DNA of 64,000 nucleotides from assembly GCA_033439255.1 (NCBI GenBank), contig CM065879.1:4470501-4534500 (forward strand), read 5' to 3'. How positions within the stretch are numbered: the first letter of the stretch is position 1; the number at the start of each line of letters is the position of its first letter. Below the pieces are notes generated by a model. It saw only the letters and a list, made by a program, of their open reading frames with translations. It was not told the DNA's origin and did not search any database. The DNA comes from Hericium rajendrae (Eukaryota > Basidiomycota > Agaricomycetes > Russulales > Hericiaceae). The position numbers were made by a program, and so were the translations under genes. This document shows, piece after piece, positions 10,241 to 20,952 of this stretch.

Positions 10241-13200
10241 CTAAAATTTCACATACAAGGGCTTCATATATATAGCTACCCACATACAAAATTTCAGGGC
10301 AAAATTCCATGACAACAGTTGTTGAGATGCAGGAATGTGGGTACCAATGAAAGCGGGGATGTCAAGAATCTCGTGTCTGATGTTGACGTCCCAATGGGAG
10401 AACCAAGGACCCTTTGACTGAAGATAGTGAATCTGGTTGAGAGAGAGGGGGGTGGTTGCGATTACGGGAACAGCGCTGGAGACAGAACAGAATATGATAA
10501 GAGAGATGACGGAGGATGGAGGGTACGAGTGAGCGTACCGAACATGATTTGCGAGAGCGAAAGAGAAGAAGCGGAGTTCTGACCAGAGGTACTTGTGCAT
10601 CCACTGGAGTCTGTTGATTGCGCCATTTACGATGCTGTATTTGAACGAAGTGTTCTGACCGTATCTTATGGAGAGCATGAGAGGGATTGATGTTTTGATC
10701 TGATCTGATAGATAATTAGGCGGAGCGTGTTCTACCCAATCTGTCCATGAATCGGTGGTCATAGCTTCGTCGAGTTTTATGGTATCATCGTAATTGAGAG
10801 TCCACGGATGCCTTGACCTATTGTGGTAAGCAGTGGATGAGTAGGTGTTTGTGATGTAAACGAAATGAGATGTGGAACAAGTCTACAGTGCATGAAGACA
10901 TGTGTCCTGGAATGCACCCGATTGTCGAGCGCACGAGGACGGGCGTCCTCGTGCGCCCACATTTTGCGGACATTCGTCGAGCGCACGAGGACGGGCGTCC
11001 TCGTGCACCTCCATTCTGCACCCAAACATTGAGCGCACGAGGACAGCTGTCCTCGTGCGCTCGACGAATGTCCGCAAAATGTGGGCACACGAGGACGCCC
11101 GTCCTCGTGCGCTCGACGAATGTCCGCAAAATGTGGGCGCACGAGGACGCCCGTCCTCGTGCGCTCGACAATCGGGTGCAAAACGTGGGCGCACGAGGAC
11201 GCCCGTCCTCGTGCACACGGTGAAAGTGTGATGTATGTCCATCATCCCATCGTCTAATGATATAGCTGGGTTGGGCTGTGATCGTCAAGCAGAATAAGAA
11301 AGTACGATGATGACAGCACCACTTGTCATGTGCACGGATACACCAACGAAGATGCGGGGTACTCACATGAAGTTTGTATGCTCGTTCCACACATTCGAAT
11401 TGTTGTAATCAGGGTAATGATCATGCATGTCGAAGGCTGCATCGTGGATTCCAGCATCGGCCATACAGTAGGCTAGATAGGTTGTGACGGCCCAGTATGC
11501 CTTAGCATCCAACCGCGAGTTGTCGTCAGGGCCAAGCTGGCTCTCTTTCACTGAGAGAGGCGGCTCGTCCTCCTCGACAACAGTGCGTGGGACGAGAGCG
11601 AGCCATACGTTGAGACCGCGGGCCTCTCCGACATGCAGCATGCTGTTTGCAGGTGAGAAACCGAGCATGCACTTGTGTCCTTTCCAGTCGATCCACCGCC
11701 GCTTGAAGTTCATCTTGAACTCGAACTCGCCTGCGAGATGGGTGCCGGGCAGGACTGCGCCCATGCCAGGGCCGGACGGGACAGCAAGAGCAAAGTCCAA
11801 GTAATTCCCTTCAGACGTCCAGCGAATGGACTCGTCGTTGGCATCGTGGACCCATGCAGGATTATCTCCGATGGTGATCCTTGTCTTCTGGGAAAGCAGA
11901 GCCCGTGCCTCGTCGGAGCGCTTCTCGTCGAAGAGGGTGCGAAGGTGAGAGAGTGAGACCTCCTTTTCTGGCATGTTCTGGTAGTGGCGTACGTCGAGCG
12001 AGGGAGTGTGGTTGCCGACGTGGTGGAGGGTGAGGAGGATGTCGGACTGGTTGTACGCATCGGAGGGATCGGAAGCAAGGGTTCGGGGAAGGATGTCATT
12101 GTGGAAACGAGACTGCAGGAGGTCGACGAGATGGGCATCACCATGGGTGGCATGGCTGTCGTTGTTAACATCGGGCGGGAGGCGTGGATGGTCATGGTCG
12201 TCGTCTTGATCATGCTGTGCATCATCCTGGAGAGGCAGACGTTGGACTGGCTGCATAGGAAGAGGAGGGTGCTGTGAGGTAGGAATGTGATGAGGGATTG
12301 TAAAGAAACAAAAGAGAGATGTGGAACGCACGCTTGGGAGACGAGGTGGAAGGACTTCGAGATCGTCATCTGAGCTAGACACTGGAGGCAAACGAACGTG
12401 GTGTGTGCGGGTGGGTGGAGGGGGAGGCGACTGGCGAGGCGGTGAATGCTGGTGAGGAGCGAGGACAGATGGGGCTGAACGGACGGGCTGCGTGCGAGGG
12501 ACAGGAGGATTGAGACGTTGATTGGAGATCGGTGGATGAGGTGGTCTGGTCGGAGATGGCAGATGAGGAGAGTTCGGTGGGGCCAGAGACGAGCGTCTTT
12601 GCTGCTTGTGAGGACGAGGTGAAGGAGAGCGGGGTGAGGGTGGAAGGGCAGATGTTGTGCGCGGTGTGGTTGGACTGATGTCGGGAGCTCTGGATGCAGA
12701 GTGGCGAGAGTGAGAAAGGGAAGGTGGAAAGGAACAGGGTGGAGGAGAGGGTGACGATGGATAGGAGAGAGGAGTGTGTGATGGCGGGCGGGCTGAATTG
12801 GAAGGATGAGAAGGAGATGTGATAGGAGAAGAGACACCAAGGCTGAGGCCCCTCTGAGGCATGGATGGTGGCGAGGAGGGGGGATGACTGTCATGGTTTG
12901 TGTGGGAGGAGGTGGAAGGATCCTTCTCAGGCTTGACATGGAGAGGCGAGAGCAGGGGGGGGTGCATGGACTTGGATGGATTTGGATGGGTAATTTTGTG
13001 TGAGCCAACGGAGATGAGGTCGATGGAAGAAGACCTGGCATGCGTTGAAGGAGGACGACGAGTGGAAGTGGGGACCACAGGGTCATCGTCATCCGAGGAG
13101 ATGTCGATGACAGGAATGGATGTAGGCTGAAGGATAGAAAAGGGATGGAGTCAGCAGAGAGACGAGGCAGAAAGGAAAGCGAGGAAGAGATGGGAAGGCG

Positions 13201-13719
13201 AAAAAGGTTGCTGACCTGTTTTGGCAGAGCTGCATTGGAAGAGCGAGATGCAGGATGAGAGAGACGGCGAGACGATGTAAATTTTGGACGAGAGGAGGAT
13301 GCAGAAGGAGGCGGGACAGGTGTACGTCGAGAGAACTGCGAGAGAGAGGGAGGGTGACGAGAAGGGGCAGGAGAAGGACGAACGGAGGATGGTCGAGAGG
13401 CTGGGATGCGAACATATGCAGGTGTGGCAGGCATAGATGCAGATGCGGATGCGGATGCGGATGCACGCGAGGGTGCGGACGAGGACGAGGACGATCGTCG
13501 TGACAGCGCAGGTCTGACCGGAAACGTCACACCGTGCTGGGTGATGACGAGGCTCGGGCGAAGGCGCCGAGTGGGAGGAGGGATCCGGAGAGGTGCAGAA
13601 AGGGATTGAGGTGGGTTGAGGGGGTTTCTGATGGCGACCGAGCTTCGGGAGAGGACAGCGGGACCGGTGAGAATGATGGAGGAGGCAGAGGTATCTGGAT
13701 CTTGTTGAGGAGCAGACAC
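10241..13719 (-). CDS. Gene 2: large Pro/Ser-rich protein of unknown function
   Basis: Unrecognised. Start at ATG 13719 (MSAPQQDPD). The N-terminal half is low complexity, rich in Ser, Pro, Arg and His, with an acidic patch (IDISSDDDD) and a second one (SSSDDDLE). The C-terminal half looks globular: HLRTLFDEKRSDEA, IRWTSEGNYLDFALAVPSG, then a stretch with FKRRWIDWKGHKCM and GEARGLNVWLALVPRT. The exon ends at 11367 (donor GTGAGT) and the frame resumes at 10817 after acceptor ACAATAG, restoring a Met codon and SRHPWTLNYDDTIKLDEAM. The intron (10818-11366, 549 bp) is about ten times the usual size because it holds array 3. A further intron separates ANHVR from AVPVIATTP. Stop at 10241. Array 4 lies about 0.85 kb upstream of the start. 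The splice phase across the array intron supports a real gene. Confidence 0.6.
10929..11216. repeat. Palindrome array 3, inside a gene 2 intron
   Basis: Six hairpins of the core GCGCACGAGGAC / GTCCTCGTGCGC with centres such as GGGC, AGCT and GCCC. Spacers left of the middle read CCACATTTTGCGGACATTCG; spacers right of it are the reverse complement, so the array forms a larger inverted repeat. It lies entirely within the predicted intron 10818-11366. Confidence 0.9.
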
Positions 13720-14570
13720 CGGAGGGGAGGGGAGAGGGAGAGGGTGCGAGATGGGAGACTCGTGGGGTCTGATTGCGAGGGGAGGGAGGGGTAAGCGAAA
13801 CCAGCAGCAGAGCGAGAGCCGTGTGCGCGAGCAGAGGGGAGTGTTTCTCTGGGCCTTCGAGAAGCAATTGGAGAAGCAGGAGAGCGCAGGACGTCTCTGT
13901 AAGAGCGAGAGTCTCTGAGCGGTGAAGAGGACGGAGACCTAAGACGTGAGACGGATGAGATCGGAAGCAAAAGGTGGAATGGGAGGCGAGGGGGAAGACA
14001 GGAGAGACAGAGTGCAGGAAAGGAAGGGAGAGGGACTTACATGGTATTGAGTTGTTTTGAGACGATGCGAACAGCGACGACTGATTGAGAATTGTGTTTG
14101 CGGAGGAGCAGACTGCAGAGACAGCAGAAGCGAAATGCAAGCAGCGAGATGAAGCGACGGAGCGATGCGGTGACTATGGCGAGGGTGTTGCGAGGCGAGA
14201 GCGTGGAAAGATGCGCAGAGGGACGTGGATGAAATAGGAAGCCAGATGCAAGATGAACGATTTGGATAGAGTGATAGAGTGATAGACTGATAGACAGACG
14301 AAGAGTAGTGTCCAATCGTCTGAGTCAAATTCCGTGGATGAAGAGCCATCATCATCATCATTGTTCTGATATGAACATCCCACTTGAATGGAGGTTAGGT
14401 GAGAGGGTGTCGGGGTTGTTGAGGAGTGGGAAACGTGGCTGAGGCGAGAGAAGACAGGGTTGGGTGGCACGTAATGGCTTATTGACAGAGTTTTGATAGC
14501 ACTAGGAGAACATATCAGTTGGGTATTGAGTCAGATGTGATACACACACATAACATCCGGCATCCAAACA
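13720..14570. other. Upstream flank of gene 2
   Basis: Purine-rich on the plus strand, with short simple repeats (CAT runs near 14350, a run of GATAGAGT-like units near 14270). Open frames here are low-complexity Ser/Leu-rich shadows. I see no separate gene; upstream exons or the 5' leader of gene 2 may lie here. Confidence 0.4.
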
Positions 14571-15062
14571 CCTAGTGCACGATGACACGTGTCCTCGTGT
14601 GCTGGGTGTTGCGGGCAATACAACCTAGCGCACGAGGACGCTCGTCCTCGTGCGCCGGGTGTTGCGGCGATATAACCTAGCGCACGAAGACGCGTGTCCT
14701 CGTGCGCCGGGTGTTGCGGCGATACAACCTAGCGCACGAGGACGCTCGTCCTCGTGCGCCGGGTGTTGCGGCGATATAACCTAGCGCACGAAGACGCGTG
14801 TCCTCGTGCGCCGGGTGTTGCGGCGATATAACCTAGCGCACGAGGACGAGCGTCCTCGTGCGCCGGGTGTTGCGGCGATATAACCTAGCGCACGAAGACG
14901 CGTGTCCTCGTGCGCTGGGTGTTGCGGCGATATAACCTAGCGCACGAGGACGCTCGTCCTCGTGCGCTGGGTGTTGCGGCGATATAACCTAGCGCACGAA
15001 GACGCGTGTCCTCGTGCGCCGGGTGTTGCGGCGATATCACCTAGCGCACGAAGACATGACGA
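14571..15062. repeat. Palindrome array 4, 52-bp minisatellite
   Basis: About nine and a half units of exactly 52 bp, each starting CCTAGCGCACGA (14572, 14624, 14676, 14728 and so on to 15040). Each holds one hairpin, and the spacer is GGGTGTTGCGGCGATATAA. Hairpin centres alternate along the array: GAGGACGCTCGTCCTC, then GAAGACGCGTGTCCTC, giving a 104-bp higher-order repeat. It lies between the stop of gene B (15345) and the start region of gene 2. Confidence 0.95.
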
Positions 15063-15344
15063 AGCTAGTACCACAGAATGAAATAGATTGCAGTACTAAT
15101 ACATGAGAGACTACAGACAAGATAAATATGTTGTGATCAGACTCGATAGATGAACGATTCACATGCAATACGTGTACGTCCACAATATAACGATGATATG
15201 GAGGTCGAGATATATAAGATGAGGCAGCCACAAGACCGTGAGACAGGAGCGACTGAGCAAATTACAGGACGACGACGTGATACAGAGATTCAATGTCAAA
15301 TGCAGAAGGTGGGAGCCATCACAGCAGGGTGGACACGTGGATCC

Positions 15345-18300
15345 TCAATCCTCCAACATCATTTCCTGGTCCGAGGAGTCCTCCTCCGATGTGGTCTCTT
15401 TCTCGTCCGGTACATCTGGGACCTGCGATGGGGCAGCAGCGCGACGACGCTTGGCTTTCGGAGGAGTGGTCCCGCTGGGCCCGGGCTTGGCTGTGGACGG
15501 CGCTGCACCCCGTGCATTCTGCGATCGAGTCGAACGGCGCGTAGGAGGCTCAGGGGTCTTCGGAGTCTTGTGCACAGACGACGTCGAAGGCCCACGCGGA
15601 CGCTTGCGTGAGCCAGCTCCCTCCGATTCCTCGGCAGCTGTCAGGAGCGGTAAGCCTTCCCATTGTTTAGCATGCAAGACATAGAGGTGCGCACCAGTGT
15701 CCTCAGCGCCCGTCGCCTGCGATGCCTCCTCCTCCGACACGATCGGCGTGACCGGCTCTGTCGGCACAAGCTCTTCAGACGGCCCTTGTGTCTGCGCCAT
15801 CGCAGGGTGGCTCAGCGGGCTGAGCGGAGATGGCATCTGCGTGAACGGTGGCCGATCTGCAGATTGACCGTGCGGCTGCAGACCGGGGTTGATGCTAGCA
15901 CCAGCCGCGCCAGTTGTGGCAGCAGATACCTGTGTCTGCATCTGGATTGTGGACGCAGCACTATCCTGGATGCCACGAGCTCCTGCACGATCACCCTCGA
16001 ACTCGGGCGCTGTCGGCTGCGAGCTGTCCGGCACATTGCCCTGTGGCAAGGACTCTGTGTCAGGGTTGCCGCTGCCAGAAGCCTCACCATCTTTCAGCTG
16101 CCCTGCCATTGCATCTGGCTTGCGCGGCTCGCCTGGAGGCCCAGCGCCATCGGCCTTGGGCTCCGACGAATCCACATCCATGGGTGCCTCGGAGCCACGC
16201 AGATCGGCATCGGGACGTGGCTGAGTCCGCTCGCCGTTCGCCTCACGCTCCTTCGACCAGACAGGGAGCTCGTCTGTGGTGGCGTAGGTACATTTGTCCT
16301 CGACGACAGTCACCGTCGGATAATGCACTCGCAACGACACATCTTCTTTGATGACGAACGGTGCGCGGACATCTTCCATGGCTTCACGGTGACGCCAGCG
16401 TGACACGTTGAGTAGGATCGCCTGTCGACAATGCACGAGAACATGAATCAGCCACGCGTGCGATTCAATACCTATGGCACGCGAAATGGAAAACGCACCT
16501 CGCCGATCTTCTTTACTGCATTGTAAATCTCCTTCGAGACGATCGGACGTGTCTGCTTCTTGGACCGTCCGGTGACCGACGACTTCACCTCGAGCGTTTC
16601 CTTCGTACCGGATGGTTTGCTGGGACCTGCCTCTGCGTTCTCGCTGGTCGCCTTCTTCTTCTTGTCCGTCTCCTCCTCGATGTACACGTCCTCTTCCTCT
16701 TCTGCAAGGACAGCCAATTTGCTGGATGCCGAACGACGTGTGCCCGATTTCTTCGGTGGCTGAATCTCAGGAGCGAGCAAGCTTCCCGCTGAGCGACTTG
16801 TCGGCGGTGGTACAGGGGCACTCAGAGGACTCTTAAGGAGGCGGCTGACTTCGGTGTTCAGTTTGACGCGGTCGCGAGCCACGTTGCGCTGAGTTACGAT
16901 GCACCTCCGGAAGTGGGCCATGCCGAAAGGAAGGTCGAGCTGTTCCACGCACTTCAGGTTGGCAAAGACCTCGTCGCGCCACTCCCAGAGCACGACCTTC
17001 TCGCCCGAGGCCCCGTCCTCGACGGTCTTCAAGATCGAGCAGATTTCCTTCTGCAGCTGGCCGCGGAACTTCTGGACAACGTCGTACTGCAGGTAATCCT
17101 GTCGTGTCTCGCGAACGATACATGTCTCGATGATGGCTGGGAGGAGCTTGCGCTCGCGGATGTCCACCTTGACGTTCTTGGTGTTCCACCAATCCCAGGA
17201 GGATGCAAACAGAAGGAGGGGCCCGACGAACGTGCGCGCCTGCTCCATCTTGATCTTATCGAGGAGGGCAGGATTGAGGAGCGGATCACCATGTCGCCAC
17301 GGGTTGTCTGGGTTCCCGTCCTTGATCATGTCGTTGCTCGGGCGCACTTTCCTGATGTAGCTGATCCCGGCGTCCAAGTAACGAACGAGATTGCTCGTGT
17401 CATGCATCGTCAGTGCGAAGGTCGGCAAGTTGCCAGGATCGTCCAAGGCGTCCTCCCATTCTGCTGTCGTCTTTGGACGGTCTACTGCGAAGCGACAAGG
17501 ATGGATGAGGACAAAATACGTGAGGACGACGAGGTCCGTATTGCGCCGAGAGAAAAGAAATTGGAAGACCTATGGCAGAAGACAAGATGAATATATTGAT
17601 ATCGACAGTATTGTACGTCCATAGTAATGTGCTTACATGGTTGGTGTGCTTGCTTATTGTGGCACCGGGAGCGAGGTGTCCCTGGCGCCAGCGGAACTGT
17701 TCCGTGATTCCGACAGAGGTATCGTGCCATCCGGTCCTCGAGATCGCTTCATGGATGTCCACAGCCGGTTCGATCCATCGACAGACCTTGAATGCATCCA
17801 CGCATCAGCATGCACGATGGTACAACAATGATCGTTCGAAACACCCAGCGCACGAGGACATCCGTCTTCGTGCGCTGGGTTATATCGCCCGCAACACCCG
17901 GCGCACGAGGACATGCGTCTTCGTGCGCTGGGTTATATCACCCGCAACACCCAGCGCACGAGGACGAGCGTCTTCGTGCGCTGGGTTATATCGCCCGAAA
18001 CACCCGGCGCACGAGGACGAGCGTCTTCGTGCGCTGGGTTGTATCGCCCGAAACACCCGGCGCACAAAGACGCTCGTCCTCGTGCGCTGGGTTGTATCGC
18101 CCGCAACACCCAGTGCATGAAGACATGCACCTTCATGTGCGCTGTACGGTGAAAGACAACACACAATCACTCACCTCGTGCAGACCCTCCTTCACGAACG
18201 ACAGCTGGGTTTGCATGTCGCGAAGCACAGTCATCGTCGGGATCGGCATAAGAAAGTCGTTGTCCCATGGATACGGCTTCTCGCCGTCCTCCAGCACAGG

Positions 18301-20952
18301 CCATGGATGCAGGAACAGCATCAGCTTCGGCGCAATGCCATACCGGATTTTCCTCATCTCCGACTTCGTCAACCCAACAACAGGTCGCTTACCACGATAC
18401 TTCTCCTCTGCCCAGGCTTTCTGCAGCGTCTCGATCAGCTCGTCCACATACTCGCTCCATGTCTCATCGTAGTCCGCATCTTCCCTCGGCCGCATCCCAA
18501 TCTTCCCCGCATACTCGACCCGAAGCATCGAGTTGTACAGCTCGTCAATCTTGTCCATCACCTTCCCTTTCTCCAGTGCATACAGCTCTCGCCACGCCTT
18601 CGGTATCTTCTGCGCCATGATCTTGTTCCAATCGTCGAGCGTCTTCTGCATCTCCAACCAGTCCGTCCTCACAGCTGAGTACTTCTTCTTCACGGCACGA
18701 TACTCATCCGACTTCTTGTCCGTCGCCTTCAGCTTCGCTTTCACCTTCTCCCAGGACTTGGCCTTCGCCCAGACATCCTCCGCTGTGTGCGGAACGTCAA
18801 CGGGCGTCGCCACAAGGTCGAGGACGTCCATCAGATTCAGCGCGATTGAGAAAAGCATCTGCTCAGAAACAGGTCAGCATCTCGTTCAACCCTACCCGAT
18901 GCCGCCCGTTCAGCACTCACAGCACCATGCCCTCCCCATCCCATTTCCTGCACACTAGACACCTGGTGTAGCGGAGACCCAGACCGCCACCAATGCTCAC
19001 CGTACGTCCGCATCATCACAAGGAACCGATGGACGTGCAGCGTCAGCACAACCTGCTCAGGAATACGCACCTTCTTCCCATTCCCTCCCAGGTAGCTCGT
19101 CACCACCGCCTTCATCTCCCCCATGGTCGGTCGCCACGGAATGATGTCCGCATTGCCCAACGTCGCCTCGTTCACCTTCTCCTCCACATGCGCGACCATC
19201 CGCCCATGGATCTCGCTGATCCGCTTCGCAAACCGCTCGTCGTCTTGCTCCACAAGCTCAGGCAACGACGTGTTCTGCGACAGATGGATCCCCAGCGCGC
19301 CCCCCTTCGCTTTCACCGCATCTGTAAGTCGTACATGTTAGCCTACACATTCGACACCACACCACAGCAATCAATCCCAAAAATCGAACACGACTTACTC
19401 GCATCGAACAGCTCACACATGAAAATGCACGCCCCACGGTACTGCATCTCCACCCCTTTGTAGTGCTCCTCAGCGCCCTCCCTCGCCTTCCTCAACCGTT
19501 CCGTGTTCTTCCCTTCCTTTCCCTTCCTCTCATTCTCACGCGCCGACTCCATCTTCCGCCGCTGTCGCTCTAGCACGGGCTTCAGCTTCGCAGCGTTCAC
19601 CACCAACGCCTCTTTCCGGTGTTGCCCGCTTAGCACAGACACCACCTCCTTCTTCACCGCAGGCTTCCACACAACCATCGGCGTCTTGTCTCCAGGCTCT
19701 GGCCGCGTGTGTTGTAGCTGCGTCACATCCACCCAGCTCCGCTGCACCGACACCTTCATCGGGTTAAGGTAATTCAAGACGCCGTTGATCTCGATTCGGT
19801 CGCCAGCCTCATCATATACGTATGCTGCACCGGCCGGGGTTGTACTCTCCCCACCGCAATTGCCGTGGTGCATTCTGGTCCAGCTCAGTGCGCAACTCGT
19901 TATCAAGGACCACGTACCCCCAGCCTAGCCGCGCCTTGGTCGCCTGCATGTCCATGTTCATCGTCCGCGACTGCTCCCTACCCATTTGAAGCTCGACTCC
20001 GTCTGCCACTGGCAGCCGCACGTTCCCCCTCTTGTCCTGGTACACCTTCACCTTCTCATCTTCATCACTCGTCGCCTCCGCCTTCCCCTTCCCCTTCACA
20101 TCTGCTCTCACCTTCTGTCCCCCCTCCTCCTCATCATCGCTTCCATCCTCCCCCGTCTCGTCTCCCTCCACCTCCGCCTCATCGCTGCCCTCTTCCTCAT
20201 TTTTCTCCTCGTCGCTCCCCTCATCATCTCCGCCCGTCTCCGCATCGTCTCCGCCCTTCTCCTCATCGCTTCCCTCCTCCTCGTCGCTTCCCTCCTCCCT
20301 CTTACTTCCCTCCTCTCTCTTACTTCCCTCCTCATCGCTCTCCGCAGCCTCCTCCCTCACCTTCTTCCTTCCCTTCGCCTCTTCCACAACTTCCACATCC
20401 TCATCATCTGTCCCCCCTGGAATCCTGTTGTCCGAGTTCTCCTCATCTATCATCCCCACCGTCCCGCCGCCTGCGCTCGGCCCTCCGCCCAGCCCCTTCG
20501 TGAGCTGACGCGGCTTCGGACGTGCCTTCGGCTTCGGCTTCGGCTTCGGCTTCGGCTTCGGCTCCGACTCCTCCCCGCCCTGTCCGTCCCATGTAAGTCC
20601 AAGACGGTCTCCATTGCATCAAATACGAAACGCTCACCCCGTCGCTGTCACCTTTCTCAACATCCGACCTCTTTTTCACCGGACGTGGCTTCGGACGTGC
20701 CTTCGGCTTCAGCTTCGGCCCCGGATCCTCCTCGTCCTGCCCATCCCAGCTAAGTCAAAAATGATCGCACTTGCATCGAAGACCAAAAGCTCACCTGGTC
20801 GCTGCCTCCTTTATCGTCATCCCTTTTCTCTTTAGACACCCCACCCATAGCAGGCGGGACATTTTTCACCGTCTTCGAAGTCTGCATATCTTAGCCACAC
20901 CGCACGTTCATCGTTAAATACTACGTACCTCGATCGGCTTAGAGTTCGGCAT
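15345..20952 (-). CDS. Gene B: about 1,500-residue protein with GQHR motif
   Basis: Function not known. Start at ATG 20952 (MPNSKPIE). The first small exons repeat a Lys/Pro module (KPKARPKPR) twice, then an acidic Glu/Asp/Ser stretch, a globular part with SWVDVTQL, RPEPGDKTPMVVW and VLSGQHRKEAL (about 19610-19740), then blocks shared with gene A up to FVKEGLHE, ending at 18175 with donor GTGAGT. A 388-bp intron (17787-18174) holding array 6 follows. The frame resumes in phase with VCRWIEPAVDIHEAI, HDTSVGITEQFRWRQGH, then DRPKTTAEWEDALDDPGN and a helical part. A final exon (from about 16413) carries AILLNVSRWRHREAMED and a Ser/Pro/Glu-rich tail with a basic patch (PPKAKRRR). Stop at 15345. 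Against gene A, one base is missing near 19825-19840. GQHR is the signature of DGQHR/ParB-Srx-like folds; that link is inference from a short motif. Confidence 0.65.
17831..18152. repeat. Palindrome array 6, inside a gene B intron
   Basis: Six units of about 52 bp with spacer GGGTTATATCGCCCGCAACACC. Spacer and unit length are the reverse complement of array 4, so arrays 4 and 6 are inverted copies of one minisatellite flanking the 3' exons of gene B. It lies within the predicted intron 17787-18174. Confidence 0.92.
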
